A stretch of 64,000 nucleotides of DNA from Sanguinoderma infundibulare. Lineage: Eukaryota > Basidiomycota > Agaricomycetes > Polyporales > Polyporaceae. Made by a program: the position numbers and the translations under genes. Location: positions 1,054,001-1,118,000 of the forward strand of contig JAVLRN010000002.1 in the NCBI GenBank assembly GCA_032821775.1, in the 5' to 3' direction. The notes beneath the pieces were generated by a model, which saw only the letters and a list, made by a program, of their open reading frames with translations, searched no databases and was not told where the DNA came from. Shown here piece after piece: positions 23,458-34,288 of the stretch (position 1 is its first letter; every line of letters begins with the position of its first letter).

Positions 23458-24691
23458 CTACTCCTGGTAGGTGTTAAATTCGCTTCCCGGCTGCGGCAGG
23501 CTGTAGAACTCCTTCGCGAATTCCTTCAGCGCATGCTTTGGGAGGTCCGGGTAGAGCTCCTGCACGCTCAGGTATCCAAGCCGCTTGGCAAAGTCGAGCG
23601 TGTTCTCTTCCAGAACGAGCATACTGTGGAAGTACTGGTTCACCGCCAGCTTTGCGAGCGCGGAGTTGGTGAGGACGCTCGCGGCGTTGACGTTCGATAG
23701 ATCCCCCACTTGCGCAACCTCAGCGGCCGCCGCTGTTGCGTCTTTGAGGAATCGATCATGTTCGACCTGATCGCGGCGCACGAAGGTCAGTCCGCTCCTG
23801 TCATGGCGATTTCAAGTAATTGACTTGAACTCACATAGATCCTCTGCGACCTGATGTACTCCGCGTCCCCGGAAAGCTGCTCCGCCAGCTCATGGCCCTC
23901 CTTCTGCGTCACCTTGTCCTCCCAGATCACCACGTATTGGTTGAGAGTGCGCGGGTCGGCGAAAATCCTCGCGACGTACGTCCCTATGCGCCTCAAGTCG
24001 GTCACCAGATTCTTCGCACCGCCATCCCCGGTGATCGTGTACCCGAACGGCTTGATGAAGGCCGGAACGATGCTGCGCGAGGGCAGGGGGAGGAACATCT
24101 GCATCCACCAGCCGACGTCGATGATCGTCCACGGCACGCCGAGCTCCTTGACGAACTCGTGGATGTCGAGTTTCTGAAGACGGTATCGGTGTAGGCGAGT
24201 ATCCCGCTTGTTATTTACTGTTCGATGAGGGATCAGAGATACTCACGAGGTCATAGACCGTACGCACGCCGCGCGCCCCGGCGGTGGCCCAGTCCGAAGG
24301 CACGATGCGCTCCACTCCTACCTCCTTCGCCGCACGGAAGATGTTCTTCTGGTCGAGGATGGCTAGCGGGTCCACTGCGCTCACGAGGATGTTCACGGCG
24401 TCGAGATGCTTCTTGAGCGTCTCAAAGTCATCCGTCAGCTCGCCCGTGCGGATCTCGACGCCTAGTGCTCGCAGGGCTTCTGTCTTGGCCTTGCCGAGGG
24501 ACGACGGCCGGACGAGTGCTGCGACGCGCTATGAAGGAGAACCAGAGGTTAGCATGCAAATGCCGATGCTGCGGAATCGCGGTGCGCGGACGCACGAAGT
24601 TGCCTGAGTCGACGAGCCCTTGGACGATGCTGCGGCCGGCTTGACCTGTACCGCCGAGGACGAGGACTAGCGGTTTGCTGTCGGGAGCCAT
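23458..24691 (-). CDS. NmrA-like NAD(P)-binding oxidoreductase (isoflavone-reductase type, atypical SDR)
   Basis: Four exons give 341 residues: 24691-24596, 24528-24247, 24173-23835, 23766-23458. The N-terminus has a Rossmann dinucleotide motif, LVLVLGGTGQAGRSIVQGL (GGTGxxG). ILVSAVDPLAILDQKNIFRA and RIVPSDWATAGARG follow, as in NmrA/PCBER relatives. The middle segment GVPWTIIDVGWWMQMFLPLP is also typical. The protein is expected to be cytosolic and to bind NADP(H). It could be a reductase of an aromatic or isoprenoid substrate, or a redox sensor as NmrA itself is. Nothing in the sequence decides between these. It looks intact. Confidence 0.85.
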
Positions 24692-25490
24692 AGATTCTTA
24701 GTGCGAGGTATGTGTTGTTGTCTCCCTCGAGCCATGGAGCACGGACTTTATACTCGCTCAGAAAATCCAAATGGCTGGTGACGTACTGCGAGGAACAGGG
24801 GGTATGAGGGCATCTCAATAACATACTATGTAACAGAGAGGCGGGGGTTACGCGTCGGGCTGATGGCGCAGCGGGGGTTTACATCCGCCCCTCGAGTGTA
24901 ACGCCGATGAACTCGGGGAATACCATGGTTCCGTCGACGGCAGACGGATTGTCAGCACCGGTTACGGCATGCGTATTCAATCCTATGTTATGCGCAGTCC
25001 GGAGCCAGCTGCATTGGAAGGACGTCGGGGCGATGAAGTACGCCAACCAGGTCGCGCTCGTCCTTAGGGGTTCATCCCGTGTCCGCCCGAACGGTATGTC
25101 ATCGCATATACTCGCCTCAACTCACTCCAGCTCACACGCCTGGCTGTGACGACGACCAGCTCTTCAGTGCGCACGCATGCGAGGCTTCTCGCCGTTCAAT
25201 GCACCCTCCTCCGTTACGCACCAAGGGCACCTCACGTCCCTCGGCTCGAGGGACACTCTGGACTGCCGTACGGGTGGGCCGCTTTCATTTCTGGTTGAGT
25301 ATGGTGTATGAGCCCACAGGCTGTACCTCGGATGGTGATGACGCCAGATCATCAGACAACGCAAACTTACAGATACATTACATGGCAACAGAACGACAGC
25401 AGCGGATTATACACTATGTACAGGTATCATTATATGTAAGACTATGATAATCACTCTCGCCCAGGACACTCATGCCCAATCCTTCCGCTG
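24692..25490. other. No gene seen
   Basis: This is the promoter side of the NmrA-like gene and the 3' side of the next reverse gene. Only short frames occur, and no motif was recognised. Confidence 0.4.
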
Positions 25491-26311
25491 CTAGCGTCGG
25501 TGAAGGCGAGACTTCTTGGCAGGCCTCAGCTTCCCTCTCTTCCTCCTCACCCTAAAAAGTTGCACATCAGGCTCCTCCGCTTCCTCTTCCGCCGCCTGCT
25601 CAAGCCCCGGTGCTGGTGAGTAAGTGGCTGCGCAGAACGCTTGGATTTGAAACTGAAGTTTCTGATATCGCTTCAGGGCGCGTGCCTCCTTCCTCATGAT
25701 GGCCGCATACTCGGCCTCGACCTCAGCGCTGTGTTCTTGGACAGCGATGTTGTCGAAGTTATGCCGGTCGTCGTCGAACGCGCCTGGAAGGCGCCATGGC
25801 GGAAGCCGATCCAGGTTCAGGTTCGCGTCCGCGGAGGGGGTGGGGAACGAGAGGAACTCCGGAAGTCCCACAGGCGTTGTAGGGAATTCCTCTAAGAAGA
25901 GCTCGCGTTGTGGTGGAGGAGCCTGGGGATGCACTCTCCAGGAGGACCGGCGCGGCTGTGAGTGGTGGTGATGGCGGCGGTTAGCAATGGTTGCGGATGC
26001 TGATGGACGTGTGGTTGAGCGAGGGGACGTACCAAATCGCTACCGTGGACGTCTGCTTTGCATTCTTGCCAGTGTTCTTTCTCCTCGGATGGAAGTGCTG
26101 CCCAGCTTTGCGCGATGTGGGCTCCGATGTTGATGGATTTGCGCACGGCCGACGGGTTGGCACCGGAGGCGGAAGGGATGGGGGTCCAAGCGCGTTCCGT
26201 CCAAGGAGTGATGGCCATTTTACGCTGCACGAAGAGGTGTTGTGCTGTGGAGAGTGTGGCGTGTAGGTCCGGGGATGGTTGAGGAAGAGAGCAGGTGAGC
26301 GCCTTTCTCAT
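25491..26311 (-). CDS. Putative HMG-box protein
   Basis: Two exons (26311-26033, 25955-25491) give 247 residues. The start MRKALTCSLPQPS is a candidate only. The HMG-like core is about residues 30-93: HLFVQRKMAITPW, then SINIGAHIAQSWAALPSEEK and EHWQECK, which matches helices 1 and 2 and the start of helix 3. After the intron the chain is Pro-rich (PPPQRELFLEEFPTTPVG), then helical (AEYAAIMRKEARALKRYQ). It ends in a basic tail (RVRRKRGKLRPAKKSRLHRR), possibly a nuclear signal. The protein is likely a sequence-specific or architectural DNA-binding regulator. The third helix is weak, so this is the least certain of the clear HMG genes here. Confidence 0.55.
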
Positions 26312-27912
26312 GTTCCCGCTCCGCCCTCGCTTACATACCCTCCGTCTTTCCATAAAAGGCTAGCAACCTCGAAAAAGAGGCACGAGGTCACCGGTGACGG
26401 ACCATATCGCTTTGGCCACCGAATGTCTCGCATCTGAAGTGTTTTGACCTCCCGATAATGCCCGCATATGTCGGATGCAGATTCCCTTGTCTCGACGATA
26501 TCAGCGATATAGGAAGACCACACCTACTCCGATGGGAACAAAACATGAGCAGTTCTGTCGGGGAGGCTGGTCAACTGTCCAGACAAGGAGGCCCACCCTC
26601 CCGGCAAAGCTTGATCGGGCACACGATCGGGTTCGTGGCCCACGGGCTTCTTCGCTGACCGGTGTGCCTAACTTTCTATGTATAGCGATTTACACAGTAA
26701 ATGGGCGAACGAGAAGCAAAAGTGAAAAAAAAAATTAAGCCATTTGGTCGTCAACTTCTCGTATTCAGACAGCCTAGACCGCTTTCCACCAGCCAGAGAC
26801 ATTGTTCAGTAGCCTGCCAGGTCCGGCTTCATGTTTGTACAGCGGGTGGTGTGCCGAATCAAGGATCTGGGTGTACGATAAGGGACCATGTCACCTCGTC
26901 GCTGGACTGGGAGCGTCTGACACCATTCCTTGCTGCCTGTCTTCGTGGGTCTTTTACTATCATTTCTCGTTATTCAATGTGCTTAGCGTCTATGAAGGTA
27001 CTCTGTACGTCCGGTGATCCGAAGCACTGCATGCAAATATGAGGAAAGGATCAAACTGTCGTAATGCGTTGACGGTTGACCTCCTGTCTTACTTTAATGG
27101 CCAGGGGGTGGGATGCACTGCCATTGTCTGACTTTCTTGTATGCTCCCGGACGCATTTTGTTCCTGATTCACAAAAATTGGAGGCGTCCGTCAAGACTTG
27201 CGGCAGGGAAGTTTGTGGAAATTTGAGGAGGATGTGCTGAATTCAGCTACGCAGGACAGCGACTGAGACGGTGGTCGGTTGAGATTACTGCGGCTGCTCC
27301 AGGCGAATGGGCTTAAACCAGCTAGTGGTTGAAAATCAAGCAGTTTTAAAACAAATCAGTGTGTGCTATATCTGGTGCTTGCCTCAGCAAGTGCTAGAAC
27401 TTTGAAATCGAAGCGATTGACTGACGTCGAGTAGAGCTGCTCAAGAGATCCGAGTGGAAGTCCGCCGGTTCAGGACTTCACCCTAAAACGTGGGAAAATA
27501 CACGCGTGAATTTCAGGCATTTTCTATAGTTTAAGAATGAAGACGTCGGGAGGCACGCACGGCAGAGATACCCGGAGGCTGTACTTATCTTGACGGCAAG
27601 CGTTCAGTATGAAATGACGTCAGCGCCTGTCAGCGCCGTTGTGACAGCGCAGGCGCCAAACGTCCGTCGTTGCAATGAGCTCCCACTCAGAAAATTTTGT
27701 CCATGATCCTCTTCTCTCCGCATCGATACTCCGTATGTATTTTTTCTCGAACCTATGCTTCAATCTTTCAAGTGTCACATATTAAGATGCCACCATGATA
27801 GGGCAGGGCGAAGTTATTTAGTCCCACCAAGCTTGCCGCGTAAGCTCCTAACGCTCGACCCACGCTTGGTACTCGTACTCACCTCTAAATGTGCAGGTAT
27901 CGACCTATCGCC
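26312..27912. other. Gene-poor interval between HMG gene and polymerase X
   Basis: About 1.6 kb holds short frames only and no recognisable domain. It includes a run of nine or ten A near 26727 and an imperfect GC-rich inverted repeat (GCGCCTG...CAGGCGC) near 27620-27660. The right end is the upstream region of the polymerase gene. Confidence 0.4.
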
Positions 27913-30348
27913 ATGCCCTTTAAACGACCTGCTCCACAAGAGACGCAGTCTAGGTCCCAATCTGGGTCCTCGCCGTCTCGATCTCCTTCAATTCGACCTC
28001 CGTTAGTCAAACAGCAGAAGACGTCAACTTCGACGAAAGCACTTCCGGACACAAAAGTGTATATAGTCCAGGCGAAGCTCGATATGGGCAACCTTGCGAC
28101 CCTTGTAGGTCTTGCGGACCGCCACACCGGAGGCACCTGCAGGAACGCGAAGGATGCGGACGTCATCATCACCGCCGTCTCCATGCGCCGACGGCTGGAG
28201 AGGCATGTTCCATGGGAGATCGCGGTACGTTTCGACGACGCATGTGTATGCCGCAGCGGTTTTCGACGCCTCCCCCTGCGACCGCCGTCCCCGATATGCA
28301 CCGCTCACGCGCGACGCAGAAAACGAAGGCGGTCGTGACGCCGCAATGGCTTCGCGACTCTGTCGAGCACGGAGGACCGCTTCCCTGCGGAAACTACATC
28401 GCCGTCGAAGACTTGCATAAACAGACCGTGGAGCACTGCCCGGAGTGCAACTGCAAGCCGTGTGCGTGCTCCGGGCCATCCGTTTCCCCAACGCCATTTT
28501 CGTCACCGCGTACGCCGGGCGGACAGCAGCAGCCTCTATTTTCTGCTACATCAGCGCCCATTTCATTGCCATCAGAGGAGGCGGTGAAGAAACTGGTAGC
28601 CGTTCCGAAGAACCTACTCCCTCCAGCCCCGCCCATCAAGACAAATCTTGAGAAATTGAGCTACACCTCGCGGTACGCATGTCAGCGTGGGTCGCCCCTG
28701 GTCTGCCCAAACCAAGACCTTGCGCGACAGCTGGAGGTCATCCGCCAGAGTAGGGCGTTGGAGGGAGAAGACCGGAGCGCGCTGAGCTACGAGCGTGCAA
28801 TATCGATCGTCAAAGGTTCGCCCTCCTTTCTCCCGCCGGAACCACCTGCTCATAGGCGATTTGCAGCCTATCCACACAGGATTAAGTCCGTGAAGCAGAT
28901 CGAGAAGCTGCCCTATATTGGTGTCAAGGTCACAGGCCTTGTAAGTGGTGCTCCAAACAAGACTGTGAGATATCGCGCTAACAAGCCGCACGATCTAGAT
29001 CGAGCAGTACCTCGACACAGGCAAGATTTCAGAAGCAGGTGCGTGCGCCCAACGTCTCCTCCTTCCCTGGCGCCCTTAGTACACTACTCACCAACTACGC
29101 GAATGCTCAGAGACCATCAAGGTGTCCGAACGGTTCCAAACGCTGTCACTGTTCGCGTCGATATATGGTATCGGACCGTCAACCGCACGCCGCCTGTACA
29201 ACCTCAACCTTCGCACGCTCGATGACCTCGAAATCTACTTCGGCGTCGAACGGGAGGAGATGGAGGGGCAGAGCGAGATCGTTGAGGTGGAGGAGAAGCC
29301 TCACAAGCCGGGTTGGATGCGCGGCCAGCAGGCTGGCGATGAAGGACTGGGGGACGCGTGGGTGAAGATTGCGCTGGGGCTGAGGGAGGACCTTGTGAAA
29401 AAGTGAGCTCGCTAGTTGCCATGTTTGGTACGAGGAGACTAACACGGGTCCTGTCACGTGCAGGATTCCCCGAGCTGAGGTGGAAGAGATGGGTCGGGTT
29501 GTGATGAAGGAACTTGTCGAGTTCCAACCTGGGTGCGTTTCGACTATCGTCGGAGGGTACGTGATCTACGTCATGATTTATCGCCGCGTTACTCACCGAT
29601 TTATTGCCCAGGTATCGCCGCGGAAAGCCGGAGAGCAATGACGTGGACATCGTGTTCACCCACCCCGACGCGTCCAAGGTGAAGGGGTTGTGCAAGCGAT
29701 TCATACGGAGGCTTCATGAACGCTGTGAGTGGTTGGTTCACCCAAGACCCGACCGTCGTGTTCACTGATGTTACCTCGTCCACCAGGCATGGTAACGCAC
29801 GTCATGCGTACGTCGCAGCGCCTTCTCCGGTCGTCATCATTCTTATTGTAGGGATAGATCTTGGTGGCTTCCATGCGCACAACCCCCTCCGCCAGCAACA
29901 CTGGGACAACCTCGAGAAAGCACTTACCGTGTTCATCCTCCCCCCTTCGTCGCCGTTCTACGAGGGCACGCGTCGACGGCTCGATCTCATCTTCGCGCCG
30001 CCGGACATCTACTGGACGGCCGTGCTTGGCTGGTACGTGTTGCGTTCCGTTCCGTTCCGACTTGATGTCGCCGGCGTTGGTGTTAATGACGGTGTCGGGG
30101 AGTAGGACGGGGTCGATCATGTTTCAGCGGGACATCCGACAATGGGCGAAGGAAAAGCTCGGGATGAAGTTTGACAGCTCCGGAATGTGCGTCCATAGCG
30201 ACGGCTGCGCCTTTCCGCGACTGACCTACATGCGTGCAGCACGCGGCGTTATGACTCCAAGGAGTTCTATCCGAAGACGGAGAAGGAGGTGTTCGACCTC
30301 TTTGGCCTGGAGTGGATCGATCCGGCGTGGCGAAACGCCGACCTGTAG
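27913..30348 (+). CDS. Family X DNA polymerase (pol lambda/mu-like) with N-terminal BRCT-like domain
   Basis: A multi-exon gene from ATG 27913 (MPFKRPAPQETQSRSQSG) to TAG 30346-30348. A BRCT-like domain spans VYIVQAKLDMGNLATLVG to VVTPQWLRDSVEHGG. A Ser/Pro linker, the 8-kDa region with a helix-hairpin-helix (SVKQIEKLPYIGVKVTGL) and a second hairpin (FASIYGIGPSTARRLYNL) follow. The palm has GGYRRGKPESNDVDIVFTHP, with the two catalytic Asp, and RRLDLIFAPPDIYWTAV, with the third. The thumb motif is GWTGSIMFQRDIRQWAKEKL, and the end is TEKEVFDLFGLEWIDPAW. It acts in nuclear base-excision repair or end joining by gap filling. All catalytic residues are present. A broken partial copy sits at 57.2 kb. 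Confidence 0.88.
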
Positions 30349-30359
30349 CGACGGGGGAA

Positions 30360-31148
30360 GGGGGACGGCCCGCTTTTCCAGAGCAATGGCGGGTGGCGTT
30401 ACGGACAATGCTTTCATTTTTGCGGCAAGGGTTGCCTTGCTTGAGACTGTCTCTGTACTCGCTTGAGGTCAAGGCGGAGCATCAGCGACGGTTCCCAGAT
30501 TACCACGAGTTGATGGCTCGCATCAAGACGTTCCCATCCCGCGAGCGGCCGGCGCTCTGGAAGGCGTGGGTGAAGCCACTGCAGCCGCCCCGGACTCGGA
30601 GAGGCGCAGGGAGGAAGCTCATGTATAGCCAGCGTCCCGCTCCGTACGCCGTGCTCGGTCCGTATGCCTTGCCTCCTCTCCATCCTCTATCGTCTCCTCC
30701 ATCATCTCAACCGTTCATTGGGTCCTATTCGGCCGCCGTTCCCGCCCCCGCGTCTTCCCCTGCTCAGGACGATGTCTTGGTGTCGTACCAGTGGCCGCCC
30801 GACGTTGGTGGCTCCGGCTCCCTCCAAATTCCCGAAGCGTCCGGCTCTGGGTCGGTCTTGGGGTACTTCCAGCAGAACGCTGTTGTTGACAAGTCTCAAA
30901 GCTGGGTGGTAGGCTCGTCTTTCCTAGCTTAGGACGACACCTTCGTGTCGTACCAGTGGCCGCCCAACGTTGGTGGTTTGGGACCCCCTCTCGAGGCATC
31001 GGGCCCTGGCTCCCAGTTGGAGATCTCCCTACAGGACGCTGCGCGTTTGGAGGGCGCGTGGCAGCAGGCTGAGCCGGATACTGTCGTATATGAAGGAGAC
31101 GACTACATGACGGCTGAGTTGCGCTCCTGGTTGTCGTGGGACGAGTAG
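30360..31148 (+). pseudogene. HMG-box-related gene, core incomplete, in-frame TAG in C-terminal repeat
   Basis: Just 3' of the polymerase stop, one frame gives NAFIFAAR, resembling HMG helix 1. Another gives VKAEHQRRFPDYHELMARI, resembling HMG helix 3. Only about 60 bases separate them, so most of helix 2 is missing. The frame continues through a basic stretch (RTRRGAGRK) into a Pro/Ser-rich region. There DDVLVSYQWPPDVGG is repeated 165 bases (55 codons) later as DDTFVSYQWPPNVGG. In the first copy the preceding codon is CAG (30765-30767); in the second it is TAG (30930-30932). Without that stop the frame would run to 31148. It may be a decaying gene or one with a shortened product. The HMG assignment is moderate. 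Confidence 0.45.
30762..30990 (+). repeat. Two-copy in-frame coding repeat, period 165 bp
   Basis: A block of about 60 bases (GCTCAGGACGAT...CGTACCAGTGGCCGCCCGAC) at 30762 recurs at 30927 with a few differences. The period is 165 bases, exactly 55 codons, so both copies share a reading frame. The CAG to TAG change in copy two creates the stop. Confidence 0.75.
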
Positions 31149-32076
31149 TACGTCGTCGAGCCGTTATTCCACGGTAGTCCGTATGCTATTCTAGTGTTCG
31201 CTATCTATCATATGTCTTTTGAAACGAGCTATATCTCTGTGCCTTGGTTTATATGATATTTTCAGCCGTCCGAGGACCAATTTGATGTGCGGCCTTGTAC
31301 GGTGCTGTTCTTTCCTTTTCTGTCACCAGAGATATGATGAGTCTGCACAGCCACGAATACGTGCTTCGCGCCATCGTCATCGATCATCATGGCAACGGCA
31401 CCCACATCGACGATTTCATCTTGACAGTCCCCTATACAGTCTCGTTCTCTCTCGTTGCTGCCGGATATCGCAGTGATTGTGCATGTCAATCTCTTGCTCA
31501 ATACGGACAACAATGAGATCTCGACAACTTTCGGAAAACAACAACTCAACTTGACAGGATCTGTCATGGAAGACACATCCGCCCGGGTTACTTGGTCCGA
31601 GACCCGAAATCCTTCCAGTACGTAACCTAACATAGTGGCGATCCTTTTCTTTGAGCATACGCCAAACACAGCCCGTTACGCTGCAAATCACTCTTGCCTG
31701 AAACTCGCCATTCGCGTCCATTGGTCGCTCGAGCCAATCGCCTCGAGACTGCGCAACGCGGCGACCCTGACTCGCGGGGACACCGGAGCCATGTCGAGGA
31801 CTGTGCCACCCCTATGAGCTTGACCCCGTCAGTGGACTGGGGTGCCGGCCGCTGTGGTCAGGGCGTCTACTTGTTGGGGCGCTTGGTCTCAGACGTGTTG
31901 TGTGGGTATTTATTCCAGAGATTCAGAGCTTGTCTTCTGCTTCTCAGACACCCCCCTCTTTCCCTCTCCCGCCCCACTCCTGCCACACTCCTGCCACCCT
32001 CCATTCTACCCACTCTCGTGCCCGCATCGCACCACCGTTTTCATAGACATCATCCAGAGCAATCAACCAAGACACG
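31149..32076. other. No gene seen; upstream region of the next HMG gene
   Basis: Only short overlapping frames were found. The right end is rich in C/T tracts (CACCCCCCTCTTTCCCTC near 31950), a common pattern just before start codons in these fungi. Confidence 0.4.
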
Positions 32077-33303
32077 ATGAGAACGTACGTTCCGATCTTT
32101 CATGCTTCTCTTTCCGTGCTCAACCACAGTATCACTTCTAGCACGACGTCGAAGAAGAAGCAACTGACCAAGACCCAGAGGCGGGCGCGGGACGACCCCT
32201 CATACGTACCTATGCCACCCAACAGATTCTTGTGCTTCCGATCCGCGAAGATCAGGGAACAACCACACCTTGCTAACATGACGCAAGCGGAAATCTCAAA
32301 GGTGGTGGGTGCACTGTGGAAGAACGCAGACCAGAAGGAGCAGGCGCTGTACGAGAAACAAGCTGCTCAGCTAAAGAGGATCCACCAACTGGAACACCCG
32401 ACGAGCTGGAAAGCCGGCCACTTCACCCGGTCGAAGACGACAGAGACGGTCGAGAAGAAGTCGTCTTCCTCCAAGGGACGGGCGCGCAGGACTCGCGCTG
32501 CCGTGAAACGCTCGGGAGCTCCTGTGGATCCCGACGTTCCCTCGACAAGCTCCCCTCTTCATGTCGCTCACTCCCCATCACCCGTTCCTTTCCACGATGC
32601 GCCGCTCTTCCACACGCCTCAAAACGTTTCGGTGCCATCGTCCTACCAGTTCTACGGGCAAGACGATCGTTCCCTGACGTCTACGCCAGACAACTGGTCG
32701 TCTCTGGCCCCGACTCCGGCGCTCACTCCGTCGAGTACCCCCTCTCCAGCGCATTCACTGCACAGCTTGCCGTCGGTAGCGACTATCTCTCGTGCCCATT
32801 CCCACGCGCTGGTCGCGCTCGACCCCGGTTCCGTCCACACGTCTTCTTGGGGAGCACCCCAGGCATGGAAGAATCCTTTCACGGTTTTCGAAGACAACCT
32901 CTTCTTGCCGTCTGACAACCCCATCTCCGACCCGGTTCCTCTGTACGACGCGTCGTTGGACGACTTGTCGTTCGCGGCTCAGTACCCTGAGCAGGTCGCC
33001 TTCGATTCCTCCAACATCCTGTCCAACGCAACTCCTGAGCAGTTCCCTGCAGAGATGCTACTCTCCTACTCCTTCTATGCGGAAGCCCACCCCGTGGAGG
33101 CGTCGTGCGTCGAGGCAAGCCCAGAGCCCGTGTACCAGCTTACGTCGGCTCTGGCTGACGACTTCACGTACGATCAGTACGCGCAACAAGGTGCTCCTCA
33201 ATATTCTGTTTCTGATTCGGACTTCGTCGCTGCAACCCTGGACTCGGACCCCTGGCTCACCGCATTACTCAGCTCTCCTGATTGCATGGCCCTGTACTCT
33301 TAG
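32077..33303 (+). CDS. HMG-box transcription factor, intact
   Basis: ATG 32077 is followed by a very short first exon (ATGAGAAC), a GTACGT...CACAG intron (32085-32129), and exon 2 32130-33303. This gives 393 residues. The intron is 45 nt, so read-through would also stay in frame. The HMG box lies at about residues 20-85: VPMPPNRFLCFRSAKIREQ (helix 1), MTQAEISKVVGALWKNADQK (helix 2) and EQALYEKQAAQLKRIHQLEH (helix 3). A basic, Ser/Thr-rich segment follows (SSSKGRARRTRAAVKRSGA). The long C-terminus is acidic and Pro/Ser-rich, typical of an activation region. It is likely a nuclear DNA-binding regulator. Target genes are unknown. Confidence 0.8.
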   Translation: MRTYVPIFHASLSVLNHSITSSTTSKKKQLTKTQRRARDDPSYVPMPPNRFLCFRSAKIREQPHLANMTQAEISKVVGALWKNADQKEQALYEKQAAQLKRIHQLEHPTSWKAGHFTRSKTTETVEKKSSSSKGRARRTRAAVKRSGAPVDPDVPSTSSPLHVAHSPSPVPFHDAPLFHTPQNVSVPSSYQFYGQDDRSLTSTPDNWSSLAPTPALTPSSTPSPAHSLHSLPSVATISRAHSHALVALDPGSVHTSSWGAPQAWKNPFTVFEDNLFLPSDNPISDPVPLYDASLDDLSFAAQYPEQVAFDSSNILSNATPEQFPAEMLLSYSFYAEAHPVEASCVEASPEPVYQLTSALADDFTYDQYAQQGAPQYSVSDSDFVAATLDSDPWLTALLSSPDCMALYS

Positions 33304-34288
33304 ACGTTTCCCATCTGCACTTCACCTAATTCATCACGTACATACAATACCTTAATTCGCTCACATTGGATTCTGTTGATATCCCTCATGTTCCGTGGAT
33401 CATCATTCTAGTATTTGGTTATCGCTTGCTTATGTTGACATTATAATACGCTACTAATCCTTAATTGCCGCCGTTTCTAAAGCATTAATATTGTACATAT
33501 TACTTACTTATCCTGTATCCATAGCTTTCACGAATCTATCGCTTGAAGCACACGACACAAGCTTGCATGCTCCAGCTGAAGTGTCAGGCCTGCAGGCCTC
33601 ATGACTCAGTACTTGACGAAGTCGGCGCACATTTGGGGCTCTTGGATGATCGATTTGAGGCCTGACTTGCCTTTTTCGTTCCCCACACCTCTTCGGGCAC
33701 AGCCACTGCCGCACATGCCCCTGGTAGCCAATAGCTCGCCAACGCAACCTGCAGTTGAGTCATTTCCTGTATTCCTTCACAGACTCCTCGAGAACCTCTC
33801 AGCATTTGAACTAAGCTGTACTGACCATGTCTGGTGACTACGGTTGTCTCGATCCTCACCAGCTTCTCGGCTCCACTGGACTGTCGGCCGTAACTGCCGA
33901 AAGACGAAAATTTTCGAGTTGCACACGAGGCTTATCGCAGGAGACCAAACTTAGGAGCCAACCAGTCAATTGACACAACAGCACGGTCGCAAGCGCCTTC
34001 GGATTGCGCGCAGAACATCATGTGGTATGTCCTCCCTCCGGTCCCCTGATCTCGATTACAGTCCAGATGCGGGCCGACTCAACCACCTTTCCAGTGACAT
34101 ACGAATTAACTTTGAACGCTTGGGCGAGCGTCCCGGAGCCGTATTAAAACTGTTCTACGGCAACGTTGGTCTCCCCAGGACTTTCACTCGAGCAGCACCC
34201 TCGCTCCTCTACTAGCTCTGTCCTTGGTGAACGGCCTCCGGCCTCTGGTTCACGATCCCCGCCACCCGGTCCTCTCCATCCTCTGCCC
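33304..34288. other. No gene seen; upstream region of the MFS gene
   Basis: There is an AT-richer stretch at 33310-33530 (3' region of the HMG gene), then short frames only. An in-frame extension of the MFS N-terminus exists from 34166, but it lacks an ATG before 34289. Confidence 0.4.

Noticed and set aside
26700..26740. A-rich run as a poly-A tail of a retrocopy
   Set aside because: No coding remnant or target-site duplication lies next to it.
27600..27665. GC-rich hairpin with repeated CAGCGC
   Set aside because: The arms pair only imperfectly and there is no terminator or RNA-gene context; kept only as a note on the intergenic region.
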